Of a stretch of DNA of 64,000 bases, positions 34,908 to 45,345 are shown piece after piece. The DNA is from Candidatus Gastranaerophilales bacterium (GTDB taxonomy: Bacteria > Cyanobacteriota > Vampirovibrionia > Gastranaerophilales > Gastranaerophilaceae): the NCBI GenBank assembly GCA_944323875.1, contig CALUUH010000009.1, positions 1-64,000 of the forward strand, read 5' to 3'. The translations under genes were made by a program, and so were the position numbers. The notes beneath the pieces are model-generated. The model searched no databases. It was not told the origin of the DNA and worked only from the letters and a program-made list of their open reading frames with translations. How positions within the stretch are numbered: position 1 is the first letter of the stretch; every line of letters begins with the position of its first letter.

Positions 34908-35879
34908 TTAACTGTCCTGATTATTATATAAAAAACATTTAACACAGCGGCTGTCACTGATTTTTACAACCGGCGGCTCAGACTCACGGCATACCGGCAT
35001 AACCTTAGGGCATCTGGTATGAAATTTGCATCCTTGAGGCAAATTTTCAGGAGAAGGCAAATCACCTGTCAGCATATTTGAAGTGTTCAAACGTTTACCG
35101 ATTTTTGGGACAGCGTTTAACAGCGCCTTTGTATAAGGGTGTTTAGGGTTGTTAAAAATACTGAAAGTATTACCTATTTCAACTATCTCGCCCAGATACA
35201 TTATTGCAACTCTGTCAGCCAGATATTTAATCACGCTCATATCGTGTGTAATCAGTAAAAATGTAAGATTAAATTTTTCTTTTAATTCTTTAATCAGGTT
35301 GATAATTTGCGCCTGAATACTTACATCAAGTGCGCTTACCGGTTCATCTGCAAGTATAAATTCAGGATTAAGCACAAGAGCCCGCGCTATTGCTATACGC
35401 TGCCGCTGACCGCCGGAAAATTCATGCGGATAAAGGCAAAGACAACTTTTATCAAGCCCGACAAGTTCTATTTTTTCTTCAACGATTTTTTCTATTTCTG
35501 CGTTAGAAAGCTTTGTATTTATTTGCAGCGGCTCTTTCAATGTGTCGATTATTTTCATTTTAGGATTAAGGCTTGAATACGGATTTTGAAAAACCATTTG
35601 CACATGTTTTCTGAAATTTTTCAACTCTTTTCGGCCGAATTTCAGAGTGTTTTGACCTTCAAAAATAATTTCTCCGGATTTTGCCGGCTCTAACTGTATA
35701 ATCGCTTTTGCAAGCGTTGATTTTCCGCAGCCGGATTCTCCGGCTATAGCAAGAATTTCGCCTTTTTTTATATCTAAAGAAACGCCGTTCACGGCATGAA
35801 CAATTTGCTTTTTACCCAAAATACCTTTGTCAGAAGTATATTCTACATATAAATCTTTTACGCTTAATATTTCATCCAT
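34908..35879 (-). CDS. Oligopeptide/dipeptide ABC transporter ATPase (OppF/DppF type)
   Basis: The 323-residue ATPase has Walker A GESGCGKST, signature LSGGQRQR, Walker B FILADEP and the OppF-type C-terminal region (HPYTKALLNAVP, then a four-Cys segment CKFHTRCPKVMPVC). OppF normally pairs with OppD, two permeases and a binding protein; none is present here, so it is either an orphan or works with a remote set. It lies between gatD and smpB on the same strand. Confidence 0.9.
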   Translation of the reverse strand: MDEILSVKDLYVEYTSDKGILGKKQIVHAVNGVSLDIKKGEILAIAGESGCGKSTLAKAIIQLEPAKSGEIIFEGQNTLKFGRKELKNFRKHVQMVFQNPYSSLNPKMKIIDTLKEPLQINTKLSNAEIEKIVEEKIELVGLDKSCLCLYPHEFSGGQRQRIAIARALVLNPEFILADEPVSALDVSIQAQIINLIKELKEKFNLTFLLITHDMSVIKYLADRVAIMYLGEIVEIGNTFSIFNNPKHPYTKALLNAVPKIGKRLNTSNMLTGDLPSPENLPQGCKFHTRCPKVMPVCRESEPPVVKISDSRCVKCFLYNNQDS

Positions 35880-35926
35880 AACCTAAGTATAACGTGCATT
35901 TACCTTAATGGCAATAGTTAAATATA

Positions 35927-36652
35927 CTAATATGACTTGTTTATCAGTGAATTATGTGTTTGATACTCAAGCGCATCATCAAGTTTATCAAGTGTAATTT
36001 TATCGTTATAACGTTTTTCGAGCGCAAGTTCAATCAAATAATCGGCGAAATGCGGATTTTTCGGAAGCAGTGACCCGTGAAGATATGTTCCGAAAACATT
36101 TTTATATCTTCCGCCCTCAGTTTTATCCTGTCCGTTGTTGCCGTTTCCTGTTGTAACAGTGGCGAGCGGTTTAGTTTCACCTTGCAAATATGTAAGTCCG
36201 CTATGGTTTTCAAACCCGACAAGTGTTCGAGGTTCTAAAAAATCCGTAACTGCAGTTACATTTCCGATAAATCTTTTTTTACCTGCAACAGTATATGCAT
36301 CCAACAACGAAATTCCGTTCAACTGTTCTGCATCAAATGGTCTGTAATAGTGTCCCATAAGTTGATATCCACCGCAAATTCCAAGGAACACTGCTCCTTT
36401 ATCACGCTGGTCTGTCAGATTATTTTTTTGAAGATAAAGTTCGCCGGCAACTTCAATCTGCTGTTTGTCCTGTCCGCCTCCGATAAAATACAGGTCATGG
36501 TCTTTTATACTGTCGCCAGTATTAATTTCTTCAAATTCAACTTCTATACAGCGCCATTCGCAGCGTTTAATAAGGGTGATAACATTGCCTCTGTCCCCGT
36601 ACAAATTCAACAGTTTCGGATATAAATGCGCAATTGAAATTTTAAGGCTCAT
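35927..36652 (-). CDS. GatD-like glutamine amidotransferase (lipid II isoglutaminyl synthase subunit)
   Basis: This 241-residue class I (triad) amidotransferase of the CobB/CobQ type has catalytic C93 in GICGGYQ and the partner His in GTYLHGS near 190, positions almost identical to Staphylococcus GatD as I recall them. GatD supplies ammonia to MurT to amidate the Glu of lipid II. The ATG at 36652 has GGAG six bases upstream. No murT is adjacent, which is unusual because the two genes are normally neighbours. Confidence 0.82.
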   Translation of the reverse strand: MSLKISIAHLYPKLLNLYGDRGNVITLIKRCEWRCIEVEFEEINTGDSIKDHDLYFIGGGQDKQQIEVAGELYLQKNNLTDQRDKGAVFLGICGGYQLMGHYYRPFDAEQLNGISLLDAYTVAGKKRFIGNVTAVTDFLEPRTLVGFENHSGLTYLQGETKPLATVTTGNGNNGQDKTEGGRYKNVFGTYLHGSLLPKNPHFADYLIELALEKRYNDKITLDKLDDALEYQTHNSLINKSY

Positions 36653-36705
36653 AACTTTCTCCAAAGGGATTATAACACAAATCTTGTGCGTGGTATAATT
36701 TTTTT

Positions 36706-37479
36706 ATGAGTAACATTCGTTTAATTGATACACATTCGCATATAGACATGATTGAACAAATCAGTCTTGATGAAGTTATTGCCAATGCTGCGGCAAATGA
36801 CGTTGAGAAAATCATTCTGCCTTGTGCTTACCCGAAAGATATTGATAAAATCATAGATATCACGGAAAAATACGTTAATGTTTATGCGTATTTGGGAGTT
36901 CACCCTTCTGAAGCACGCGATTGGAATGACAGTTTATCTGAAAAAATAACGAATTACGTTTCTTCCGGTAAAAAAGTCGTCGGAATTGGCGAAATAGGTT
37001 TGGATTATTACTGGGATAAAAGTTTTAATAATATTCAAAAGGAAGTTTTTATCAAACAAATTCGTCTGGCAAATGAACTTAATCTTCCGATAAATATTCA
37101 TGACAGAGAAGCGCACAAGGATACCTTTGACATTATTCAGGCAAACAATGAAAATTCCACGGTCATAATGCATTGTTTTTCAGGCAGTGTAGAATTTGCA
37201 CGTGAATGTATTAAAGCAGGATATTACATTGCACTTGGCGGAGTTGTAACTTTTAAAAATGCAATAAAAATGAAAGAAGTTGCAGCAGACATTCCGATTG
37301 ACAGGCTTCTTCTGGAAACAGATGCCCCGTATCTTACGCCAGTGCCTTACCGCGGAAAAGAAAACCAGCCTGCTTACGTACGATTTGTTGCTGAGGAAAT
37401 AGCCAAAATCCGCGGTATCGAATTAGAAGAACTTGCTGCACTGACGACTCAAAACGCTGAAAGGATTTTTAATTTTTAG
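36706..37479 (+). CDS. tatD: TatD family metal-dependent hydrolase (nuclease)
   Basis: The 257-residue protein is a TIM-barrel hydrolase with IDTHSHIDM at the N-terminus, GEIGLDYYWD in the middle, INIHDREAH, MHCFSGS and LETDAPYLTP, all metal-site motifs of TatD. Members act as 3'-5' exonucleases or tRNA-editing hydrolases. It is followed one base later by the tlyA-like gene. Confidence 0.93.
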   Translation: MSNIRLIDTHSHIDMIEQISLDEVIANAAANDVEKIILPCAYPKDIDKIIDITEKYVNVYAYLGVHPSEARDWNDSLSEKITNYVSSGKKVVGIGEIGLDYYWDKSFNNIQKEVFIKQIRLANELNLPINIHDREAHKDTFDIIQANNENSTVIMHCFSGSVEFARECIKAGYYIALGGVVTFKNAIKMKEVAADIPIDRLLLETDAPYLTPVPYRGKENQPAYVRFVAEEIAKIRGIELEELAALTTQNAERIFNF

Positions 37480-37480
37480 T

Positions 37481-38290
37481 ATGAACAAAGAACGTCTGGA
37501 TAAATATTTAGTTGATTTAGGATACTTTGAAACAAAAAGTAAGGCTTCGGCCGCAATTCTTGCAGGACATGTAAAAATTAACGACGAATATATTACAAAA
37601 GCCGGATTTCAAATTAATCCGCAAAAAGAATACGATATTCAGGTAAAGTCAATGCCTTATGTTTCACGCGGAGGATTTAAACTCAAAAAAGCACTTGATA
37701 CTTTCCCTGTTCTTGTAAAGGATAGGATTTGTTTTGATGCCGGAGCCTCAACTGGCGGATTTACGGATTGTCTTTTGCAAAACGGTGCAAAATTTGTTTA
37801 TGCTGTTGATGTCGGCTACGGGCAGCTTGACTGGAAAATCCGTTCGGACAATCGTGTCAAAACAATAGAACGTACAAATCTAAAAATCTGCAATTATGAC
37901 GATATTTATGCCGACGATGAACCTGTAGCAAATCTTCTTGTGAGCGACCTGTCTTTTATTTCGCTTACAAGAGTTCTGGCAAATCTCAAAAAACTTCTCG
38001 CACCTGACTTTCATGAGATGATTTGTCTTATCAAGCCGCAATTTGAAGCAGGCAAAGAAAATGTAGAAAAGGGCGGAGTTGTAAAAGACAAAAAAGTTCA
38101 CTGCAAAGTTATCGAAAATGTTCTGGATTTTGCAAAGCAAACCGGCTACTGTGTAAAAGGTCTGACATTTTCCTCAATAAAAGGGCCTTCCGGCAACATC
38201 GAATATCTTGTATGGCTTGCAACATCAGATGAAAATATCACATACAGTATTGAAGATGTTGTAAATACTGCATTTGCCACTCTCAATTAA
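37481..38290 (+). CDS. TlyA family rRNA 2'-O-methyltransferase (S4 domain plus FtsJ-like)
   Basis: The 269-residue protein joins an S4 RNA-binding domain (about 1-60: RLDKYLVDLGYFETKSKASAAI) to an FtsJ-like methyltransferase domain with DAGASTGGFTDCLLQNGA near residue 85. TlyA enzymes methylate 16S and 23S rRNA. It starts one base after tatD stops, so the two are co-transcribed. Confidence 0.92.
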   Translation: MNKERLDKYLVDLGYFETKSKASAAILAGHVKINDEYITKAGFQINPQKEYDIQVKSMPYVSRGGFKLKKALDTFPVLVKDRICFDAGASTGGFTDCLLQNGAKFVYAVDVGYGQLDWKIRSDNRVKTIERTNLKICNYDDIYADDEPVANLLVSDLSFISLTRVLANLKKLLAPDFHEMICLIKPQFEAGKENVEKGGVVKDKKVHCKVIENVLDFAKQTGYCVKGLTFSSIKGPSGNIEYLVWLATSDENITYSIEDVVNTAFATLN

Positions 38291-38709
38291 CTGCGTGCAG
38301 GGATTTGTGACAACGGTTCAAGAGAGTTTAAATCAATATATTTAAAAAGATTAAGTACAATCCCCGGTTGAAAATAGTAAATATTATCAGCAGGCGTAAC
38401 TTTTAATATAGAACGGTTGTTATCTATTTTTATCACACTTGCCAGAAACTGTTTTTCAACAGCCGTAAACAGTATGTACCCGGTTTTGGTCTGTATTTCG
38501 TCCACAGTAAAGCGGTTTGCATTAATACCTGCAATAGTAAAATAAAACAATTTTTCAGCCGGCATTTTGAACAACCTGTTACACTCTTCAAGGTTCATCC
38601 GCTGCGGAGTGACAAGTGTACTAAGGCTCATTGCTTCTTCACTCTTTACAGGTTGTATAAAACACAACAGACCAATAATTATCGCAAATATTTTAACTAT
38701 TCTTCCCAT
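38287..38709 (-). CDS. Small secreted protein of unknown function, coupled to polA
   Basis: The 140-residue protein has a signal peptide (about 1-23, ending QPVKS) and a mature region of about 115 residues without recognised motifs; hydrophobic and charged residues alternate in a beta-like way. Its start overlaps the 3' end of polA by 13 bases, implying co-translation, and its 3' end overlaps the tlyA-like gene by 4 bases in convergent orientation. Function unknown. Confidence 0.6.
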   Translation of the reverse strand: MGRIVKIFAIIIGLLCFIQPVKSEEAMSLSTLVTPQRMNLEECNRLFKMPAEKLFYFTIAGINANRFTVDEIQTKTGYILFTAVEKQFLASVIKIDNNRSILKVTPADNIYYFQPGIVLNLFKYIDLNSLEPLSQIPARS

Positions 38710-41531
38710 GATTCACCTGTACTTATGTCAACAACAAGCGGCACTTTGAAAGGCTGGCCGTATTCCATTGCTTCTTTCACTATCTTTTTAACAATTTCAA
38801 GTTCTTCTTTGCAAGTTTCAACAACAATTTCATCATGAACCTGCATTATCATCTTGGATTTCAGACCTTCTTCCACAAAGCGTTTATGGCAGACAAGCAT
38901 TGCTTTTTTCATCAAATCAGCAGCTGTTCCCTGAATTGGGAAATTGATTGCCGCACGTTTTGCAAACTCTCTTATCGGTGCATAACTCGATTCTAATTCA
39001 TTTGCAAGATAGCGGCGTCTGCCAAAAAGTGTTTCGCAATATCCTATCTTTTTAGTCTGATTAACCGTATTTTCCATATAGTCTTTTACATTAGGATATG
39101 TGTTAAAATAACGTTCTATAAAGCTTTCTGCCTCTGCATTTTGTATTCCCAGAGATTTTGCCAATCCATACTTTGTCTGACCGTAAATAATACCAAAGTT
39201 AACCGCCTTGGCTCTATAGCGCATCTCTTTTGTTACTTTATCTAACGGGATGTCAAACACTTTAGAAGCTGTCAGGGTATGAATATCGCCTCTATGCTTA
39301 AATGCCTGAATTAGATTTTCATCATTGGCTATATGTGCAAGCAGCCGCAATTCAATTTGCGAATAATCAGCAGAAAGAATACAATAATTCAGCCTGTCAC
39401 CCGGAACAAAAGCTTGTCTTAATTTACTACCCAGCGCCGTTTTAACAGGAATACTCTGCAGGTTAGGATTTGTTGAGGACAAACGGCCGGTAACTGTAGT
39501 TGTCAAATTGTATGTTGTATGAACACGTTTGTCTTTTGGATCAAGTAATTCTGTAATACCTTCAACATAAGCACTTTTAAGTTTATGAACCTGTCGATAA
39601 TCCAATATTAACTTACATATTTCATGATCTTTTGCAAGTTCCTCAAGAACATCTGCACTTGTTGTCCGTTTTTTTCGGTCTGTAAGTTTTAATTTATTGT
39701 AAATTATATTCGCAATCTGTCTTGGCGAATTCAAATTAAAAACCTCACCGGCAATATTATAAATACTGCGTTCAATCTTTAACATAGATCCTGATAACAT
39801 TCTACCGAAATTTTGGAGCATATCAAGATCAATTGCGGCCCCTGTAAACTCCATATCAGCAAGAACAAAGGAAAGAGGTAGATCTATTTCTGCCATCAAT
39901 TTCCATTCTGCAGCGGTTAATTTTTGAGGCCAAAATTTTGTCAACTTCAAAATTGTATCAACAGTATCGCCGATATAATCTTTAACTGTATTTATCTCCA
40001 CCCCGCCAAAGACAACCTGTTCGCGTTTTTTCCCCTGAAGTTCCGTATAATCAGCCAGGGTATGTCCAAGATATTCCAGAGATTGGTATAACAATTCATG
40101 CTTTTTAGCCGCATTTTTTTCATAGCTTGCCAGCATTATATCCATAACAAAGCCATCTGCATTTATACCGTAATCACGTAAAATTCCGTATTGGGCTTTC
40201 ACATTATAAGCTGTTTTCTTGATCTCCGGATTTTCCAAAATCGGTTTTATCATCGCAACAATATCTATCAGCTTCATTTGCGGGGACATGTTCAAATGAT
40301 TTACAGGAATATAATAAATATGAGATATGCTTTCTTTATCCTGCATAACAATATTGTCATCTTTATAAGTTATGGCCTCATTATAGCCTATCGCAATTCC
40401 ATATAAATTTGAACTTGTTATATTTTTTACCTGAGCTTCGGAATAAATCGCCAGCAGAGATTGTTTTCTCAGTACTTGCAGAGCGGCCATCATTTGATCT
40501 TTTGTTTGTACAAGTTTTACATCAAACGGTTTTTCTTGAGACTTCCCCGGTGCAGAGAAAAAATTAAGCTGCAAAAGTTCTTGTGAAGCTGAAGTATGCC
40601 CGAGAATATCCGCTTTTGTGCATGGCGTCCCCTTGTTAAATACAGTCATAATACTGTTTAAGTTCTTCAAAAACGTAAGAAAATCCATCTTTTTCAAGAA
40701 TTCAGTGACTTTAGCAACATCCGGAATTTCAATACATGCTTTGTCAAAATCAAAATCAATGTCAACATCGCAAACAATTGTCGCAAGTTCTTTACTTAAT
40801 TTGGCATTATCAACCCCATCTTCAATCTTTTTTCTCAACGCAGGCTGGGGAATATCTGCCGTATGCGCCAAAAGATTTTCCAGAGTTCCAAAATCCGCCA
40901 AAAGCTTAACCGCCGTCTTTTCACCTATTCCGAAAACTCCGGGTATATTATCGGACTGGTCGCCGCGCAATGATTTGTAATCAACAATCTGTTCAGGATA
41001 CACGCTAAGCTTTTCGTAAACCATATCCCAATCATAAATCATCATCTCGCCACGTGCCGGAATAACAACTTTGACCCGCCCTTCTTTATCAATCAATTGA
41101 AAAGCATCTTGATCACCGGTTAAAATAAGCACATTATGTCCCAATTCTGATGCGCGTTTACTAATCGTACCGATTACATCATCAGCCTCAAACCCCTCTT
41201 TTGTATAAATCGGGATATTAAAAGCCTCTAGTCCTTCCATTATCAAAGGCATCTGTGCACGCATCGGATCCGGCATCGCGCGGCGATTAGATTTATACTC
41301 ACTGTATTTTTCAAGTCTGAAAGTCTGATGGCTTACATCAAACGCAACAGCAATAGCATCAGATGTGATTTTTTTGTTTTTCAACAAATCAAATATAGCC
41401 TTGAAAAAACCATAAACCGCCCAGGTCGGCACTCCGGCAGAATTACTCATAAAAGTTCGTTCTAAAGCATAATACTGACGAAACGCAAGTGCATGTCCGT
41501 CTATAAGAATAAGAGTCTTCTGCTTTGTCAT
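38697..41531 (-). CDS. polA: DNA polymerase I
   Basis: The 944-residue enzyme has the 5'-3' exonuclease domain (about 1-290, with EADD 115-118 and GDQD 139-142), a central exonuclease-like domain, and the polymerase domain with motif A DYSQIELRLLA, motif B RYRAKAVNFGIIYG and motif C QVHDEIVVE. The proofreading site is degenerate: where active enzymes read DTET, this one reads IYSEAQ (361-366), so the metal-binding Asp is lost, as in Taq and Bacillus Pol I. It follows clpX by 29 bases and overlaps a small secreted-protein gene at its 3' end. Confidence 0.95.
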   Translation of the reverse strand: MTKQKTLILIDGHALAFRQYYALERTFMSNSAGVPTWAVYGFFKAIFDLLKNKKITSDAIAVAFDVSHQTFRLEKYSEYKSNRRAMPDPMRAQMPLIMEGLEAFNIPIYTKEGFEADDVIGTISKRASELGHNVLILTGDQDAFQLIDKEGRVKVVIPARGEMMIYDWDMVYEKLSVYPEQIVDYKSLRGDQSDNIPGVFGIGEKTAVKLLADFGTLENLLAHTADIPQPALRKKIEDGVDNAKLSKELATIVCDVDIDFDFDKACIEIPDVAKVTEFLKKMDFLTFLKNLNSIMTVFNKGTPCTKADILGHTSASQELLQLNFFSAPGKSQEKPFDVKLVQTKDQMMAALQVLRKQSLLAIYSEAQVKNITSSNLYGIAIGYNEAITYKDDNIVMQDKESISHIYYIPVNHLNMSPQMKLIDIVAMIKPILENPEIKKTAYNVKAQYGILRDYGINADGFVMDIMLASYEKNAAKKHELLYQSLEYLGHTLADYTELQGKKREQVVFGGVEINTVKDYIGDTVDTILKLTKFWPQKLTAAEWKLMAEIDLPLSFVLADMEFTGAAIDLDMLQNFGRMLSGSMLKIERSIYNIAGEVFNLNSPRQIANIIYNKLKLTDRKKRTTSADVLEELAKDHEICKLILDYRQVHKLKSAYVEGITELLDPKDKRVHTTYNLTTTVTGRLSSTNPNLQSIPVKTALGSKLRQAFVPGDRLNYCILSADYSQIELRLLAHIANDENLIQAFKHRGDIHTLTASKVFDIPLDKVTKEMRYRAKAVNFGIIYGQTKYGLAKSLGIQNAEAESFIERYFNTYPNVKDYMENTVNQTKKIGYCETLFGRRRYLANELESSYAPIREFAKRAAINFPIQGTAADLMKKAMLVCHKRFVEEGLKSKMIMQVHDEIVVETCKEELEIVKKIVKEAMEYGQPFKVPLVVDISTGESWEE

Positions 41532-41560
41532 ATCTTAACCCCTGATTTTATTATGTAAAA

Positions 41561-42865
41561 CTATGCAATACTTTCATTAGTATTGGAATTACCTGTAGGC
41601 AATTTGATAAGTTCAGCCTTGTTACGGTTTTTAACCATTTCTTCTGTTACAACAAACTTTTTGATATCCGCTTTTGTCGGCACATCATACATAACATCAA
41701 GCATAATTTCTTCAACAATAGAGCGCAAAGCACGAGCACCTGTCTTACGCTTCATTGCCTCTTGTGCAATCAAATCAACTGCCGCCGGCTCAAATTCCAA
41801 ATCCACGCCGTCCATTTCCAACAAACATTTATACTGTTTTAATACAGCATTCTTTGGCTCTGTCAAAATCATTTTCAGTGTTTTTTCATTCAACTGATCC
41901 AGAACAGCATATATCGGAACACGACCGATAAATTCAGGTATCAAACCAAATTTTAACAAATCTTCCGGCTGCAGTTTTTTAAGCATCTTAACTGCATTTG
42001 CTTCTTTTTCAGCCTGAGTCAAAGGAGCTTTAGCCCCAAATCCTACGCTTGTGCCCTCTCCGGCTCTGCGTTCAACAATCTTTTCAAGTCCGACAAATGC
42101 ACCGCCCACAATAAATAATATATTGCTTGTGTCAATTTCAATAAATTCCTGATGCGGGTGTTTTCTGCCGCCTTGAGGCGGAACATGTGCAACAGTACCT
42201 TCAATCATTTTTAACAAAGCCTGCTGTACACCTTCACCCGATACATCACGTGTTATTGATGTATTTTCAGATTTTCTTGAGATTTTATCAATTTCATCAA
42301 TATAAATAATGCCGCGCTCAGCTTTTGCAGAATCAAATTCAGCGTTCTGATAAAGGCGAAGCAGAATGTTTTCAACATCATCACCGACATAACCGGCTTC
42401 TGTTAATGTAGTTGCATCCGCAACCGCAAACGGAACATCAAGCATTTTTGCAAGTGTTTGCGCCAGAAGCGTTTTACCGGAACCGGTCGGGCCGACAAGA
42501 AGAATGTTGGATTTTTGAATTTCAACACCTTCTTTATCGGTTGACTTGTTATGTTTTAATCTTTTGTAGTGATTATAAACAGCAACAGACAAAACTTTTT
42601 TAGCATCATCCTGTCCTACTATATACTGGTCGAGATATGCTTTGATTTCATGCGGTTTTGGAATAGGTTTTTCAGCCTTTTCAACATTTTCTTCTCCGCC
42701 GTCTTTTTCCTTTGATTCAAAAAATTCTTCATCAAGAATTTCGTTACAAAGTTCAACGCATTCATCGCAAATATATACTTCAGGGCCGGCAATTAATTTT
42801 TTTACCTGATCCTGTGTTTTTCCGCAAAATGAACATTTTAGTCTGCTGTCATCATGTTTAGGCAT
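41561..42865 (-). CDS. clpX: ClpX ATPase subunit
   Basis: The 434-residue AAA+ unfoldase has the N-terminal C4 zinc domain (C11, C14, C33, C36), Walker A GPTGSGKT (125-132), Walker B IIYIDEID and the [19 protein letters not shown] loop with the pore segment. It feeds substrates to ClpP. Gene order tig-clpP-clpX with gaps of 49 and 20 bases is the classical operon. Confidence 0.97.
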   Translation of the reverse strand: MPKHDDSRLKCSFCGKTQDQVKKLIAGPEVYICDECVELCNEILDEEFFESKEKDGGEENVEKAEKPIPKPHEIKAYLDQYIVGQDDAKKVLSVAVYNHYKRLKHNKSTDKEGVEIQKSNILLVGPTGSGKTLLAQTLAKMLDVPFAVADATTLTEAGYVGDDVENILLRLYQNAEFDSAKAERGIIYIDEIDKISRKSENTSITRDVSGEGVQQALLKMIEGTVAHVPPQGGRKHPHQEFIEIDTSNILFIVGGAFVGLEKIVERRAGEGTSVGFGAKAPLTQAEKEANAVKMLKKLQPEDLLKFGLIPEFIGRVPIYAVLDQLNEKTLKMILTEPKNAVLKQYKCLLEMDGVDLEFEPAAVDLIAQEAMKRKTGARALRSIVEEIMLDVMYDVPTKADIKKFVVTEEMVKNRNKAELIKLPTGNSNTNESIA

Positions 42866-42885
42866 TATTTATAATCTCCGATAGT

Positions 42886-43476
42886 TTATTTGATTTCATC
42901 ACGGGTAATGACTTTGTCAATCATACCGTATTCAAGCGCTTCTTGAGGTGTCATGATATAATCACGATCAGTATCTTTTTCGATTTTTTTCAAAGACTGA
43001 CCGGTATTAGAAGCAAGAATTTCATTCAATGCTTTTTTAATTCTGACAATTTCAGCCGCCTGAATTTCAATATCAGTAGCCTGACCTTGTGCACCGCCTA
43101 AAGGCTGGTGAATTAATACACGGGAATGCGGCAGCGCAAGACGCTTTCCTTTAGCACCTGAAGATAACAGGAATGCACCCATTGAAGCTGCTTGCCCCAG
43201 GCAGATTGTTGAAACATCTGCTCTGATATGCTGCATTGTATCATAGATTGCAAAACCTGCGGTTACACTTCCGCCAGGGCTGTTGATATACAACATAATA
43301 TCTTTTTCCGGATTTTCACTGTCCAACAATAACAATTGTGCGACAACCAGATTTGCCACCATGTCATCTATCGGTGTTCCGAGAAAAATAATTCTTTCTC
43401 TCAACAATCTTGAAAAGATATCAAATGATCTTTCTCCGCGACTGGATTGTTCAATTACCACAGGTACAAAACTCAT
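42886..43476 (-). CDS. clpP: ClpP protease subunit
   Basis: The 196-residue serine protease has a full catalytic triad: S98 in QAASMGA, H123 in VLIHQP and D172 in TDRDYIM. The processing-type N-terminus is short. It is the second gene of the tig-clpP-clpX run, so the barrel and its unfoldase are produced together. Confidence 0.97.
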   Translation of the reverse strand: MSFVPVVIEQSSRGERSFDIFSRLLRERIIFLGTPIDDMVANLVVAQLLLLDSENPEKDIMLYINSPGGSVTAGFAIYDTMQHIRADVSTICLGQAASMGAFLLSSGAKGKRLALPHSRVLIHQPLGGAQGQATDIEIQAAEIVRIKKALNEILASNTGQSLKKIEKDTDRDYIMTPQEALEYGMIDKVITRDEIK

Positions 43477-43525
43477 GATTTATTTCCCTTTCTTATTTCA
43501 TTATAAAACTACTTTTTGTTTTAGT

Positions 43526-44842
43526 CTACTTTTCTTCTTTTTTTGCCGGTTCAACAAATTCTACTTTGTTGTGTTCTGCAAGAAAATCTCTGATTTTGTC
43601 ATTCAGTGCCTGCTGTGATATTGAAGCCAAAAAGTCAGGATTTTTGCCGAAATGTTTGATTACATCCTGCGGCTGCATACCGTATGCACTGCCTAATTCA
43701 TAGAATTTCTTTTCTAAATCAGCCTGATCAAGTTTAATATTTTCTTCTTTAGCTATTTTATCAATAACCAGAGAGTTTTTAATTCTTACAGCGGCATCGT
43801 CTTTAATATTTTTCAATATTTCATCTTCGCCTTCGGATTTTACAAGAGTTTCCCATGCAATACCCTGAGCAGCCAATCTGTGTTTGTAATCTTCTGTCAA
43901 AGAAGCAGCTTCTCTGTCAATCATAGTTTGCGGAATATCAACTTTTGCCGCATCAACTACAGTTTTGAACAGTTGATTTTCAGAATTTGTTTTGTTAGTG
44001 CGTTCTCTTTGCTGATCAAGATATTTTTGAATATCAGCTTTTAATTCATCAACAGTTTTGAAGTTACCTACTTTTTGTGCAAATTCATCATTTAATTCCG
44101 GAGTTTTTCTTTCCTTAATCTCATTGATTTTAATTTTGAAAGTTGCTTTTTGGCCTTTCAATTTTTCATCATGATATTCTTCAGGGAAAGTTACATCAAT
44201 ATCAAATTCGTCATTCAGATTGTGTCCTACGATTTGATCTGCAAATCCCGGAATAAAGTTTGAATGCCCTAAATCAAGCGGATAATTTTTTGCTTCGCCG
44301 CCTTTGATTTTTTCACCGTTAGAAAAACCTTCAAAATCAATTACAGCCGTATCAGTAGCATTAGCCGGTCTGTCAACAACAAGTTCTAATGTAGAATGTT
44401 GTCTTAATAATGCGTCTAATGATTTGTCGAGCGCATCAGCAGGTGTAACAGTATCTTCCACTTTTACGGTTAAATCTTTATATTGGCCCAGAGTTACTTC
44501 CGGTCTTAATTCAGCTTTAGCAACGACTTTTACATCTTCACCGACATTAAAATCATAAGACGTAATATAAGGCTGCGCAATTACATCCAGTTTATTTTCA
44601 ATAATCGCTTCGCTTATGGCTTTAGGCATAAGTCTTTCCATAGCTTCCTGTTTAATTCTTTCAACACCTACATGTCTTTCTACCACTGCACGCGGTGCTT
44701 TACCTTTTCTGAAACCGTCGATATTAACATATTGAGAAATAGTTCTAACAGCCTGATTATAAGCATCAACGGCATCTTTTGCCGGAATAGTAATATCTAA
44801 TTTTACTAAATTTTCTTGTTCTTTTTCTAATGTTACTTTCAT
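43526..44842 (-). CDS. tig: Trigger factor
   Basis: The 438-residue ribosome-bound chaperone has the ribosome-binding signature GFRKGKAPRAVVE near residue 44-56, a PPIase domain (about 150-245; DTAVIDFEGFSNGEKIKGG, then PGFADQIVG) and the helical C-terminal arms. It opens the operon that encodes ClpP and ClpX. Confidence 0.96.
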   Translation of the reverse strand: MKVTLEKEQENLVKLDITIPAKDAVDAYNQAVRTISQYVNIDGFRKGKAPRAVVERHVGVERIKQEAMERLMPKAISEAIIENKLDVIAQPYITSYDFNVGEDVKVVAKAELRPEVTLGQYKDLTVKVEDTVTPADALDKSLDALLRQHSTLELVVDRPANATDTAVIDFEGFSNGEKIKGGEAKNYPLDLGHSNFIPGFADQIVGHNLNDEFDIDVTFPEEYHDEKLKGQKATFKIKINEIKERKTPELNDEFAQKVGNFKTVDELKADIQKYLDQQRERTNKTNSENQLFKTVVDAAKVDIPQTMIDREAASLTEDYKHRLAAQGIAWETLVKSEGEDEILKNIKDDAAVRIKNSLVIDKIAKEENIKLDQADLEKKFYELGSAYGMQPQDVIKHFGKNPDFLASISQQALNDKIRDFLAEHNKVEFVEPAKKEEK

Positions 44843-44924
44843 TTCATAATCCTTTATTATACATGTATCTTTATAAATAATAGCGCAAAAAAGAATTTGT
44901 GCAAGTCATCACGGATACTATCTA

Positions 44925-45345
44925 CGGTGAACAGTGATCTGTGAACAGTGAACTGTTGTTATCAAAAGGCACTAGCGGATTTGCGGACGGACGGAACGAA
45001 GTGAGTCCGGATAGCGAACGGAACGAGCCGGCTGGAGCAACGCTCCTCAGGCGAGTCTCCGTGAGCGTGGAGAGCGAGTGAGCGAAGAGTTAAAGCGTAA
45101 GCGTACTCGTTATTCGCGAACGATGCGACAGGCAAATCCAAGACAGGGGGTAAGGCACTAAGGCACTGTGATTGTGACTAAGTGATTAGGTGATTAAGTG
45201 ACTAAGGGGTTACAAAATTGTGACCTGTGAACAGTAAACAGTGAACTGTTGTTACAAATCAGGCAATGAGAAAATTCCCACATTGCCTGATTTTTGTAAA
45301 TACTTAGTGCCATAGTGCCTTAGTAACTTAGTGCCTTTTGGGAGA
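44925..45345. repeat. Repeat island part 1: GC-rich hairpin chain plus GTGACTAAGTGATT/GGCAATGAGAA palindrome
   Basis: No gene is seen. From about 44985 to 45145 the DNA is a run of short palindromes (CGGACGGAACGAAGTGAGTCCG, GGAGC-AAC-GCTCC, TCTCC...GGAGA), richer in GC than its surroundings. From 45155 to 45340 it is a variant of the 8.4-8.7 kb block, with GTGACTAAGTGATTAGG units and a core GGCAATGAGAAAAT...CCCACATTGCC followed by T5, and then GGCACTAAG units in inverse orientation. Confidence 0.75.
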
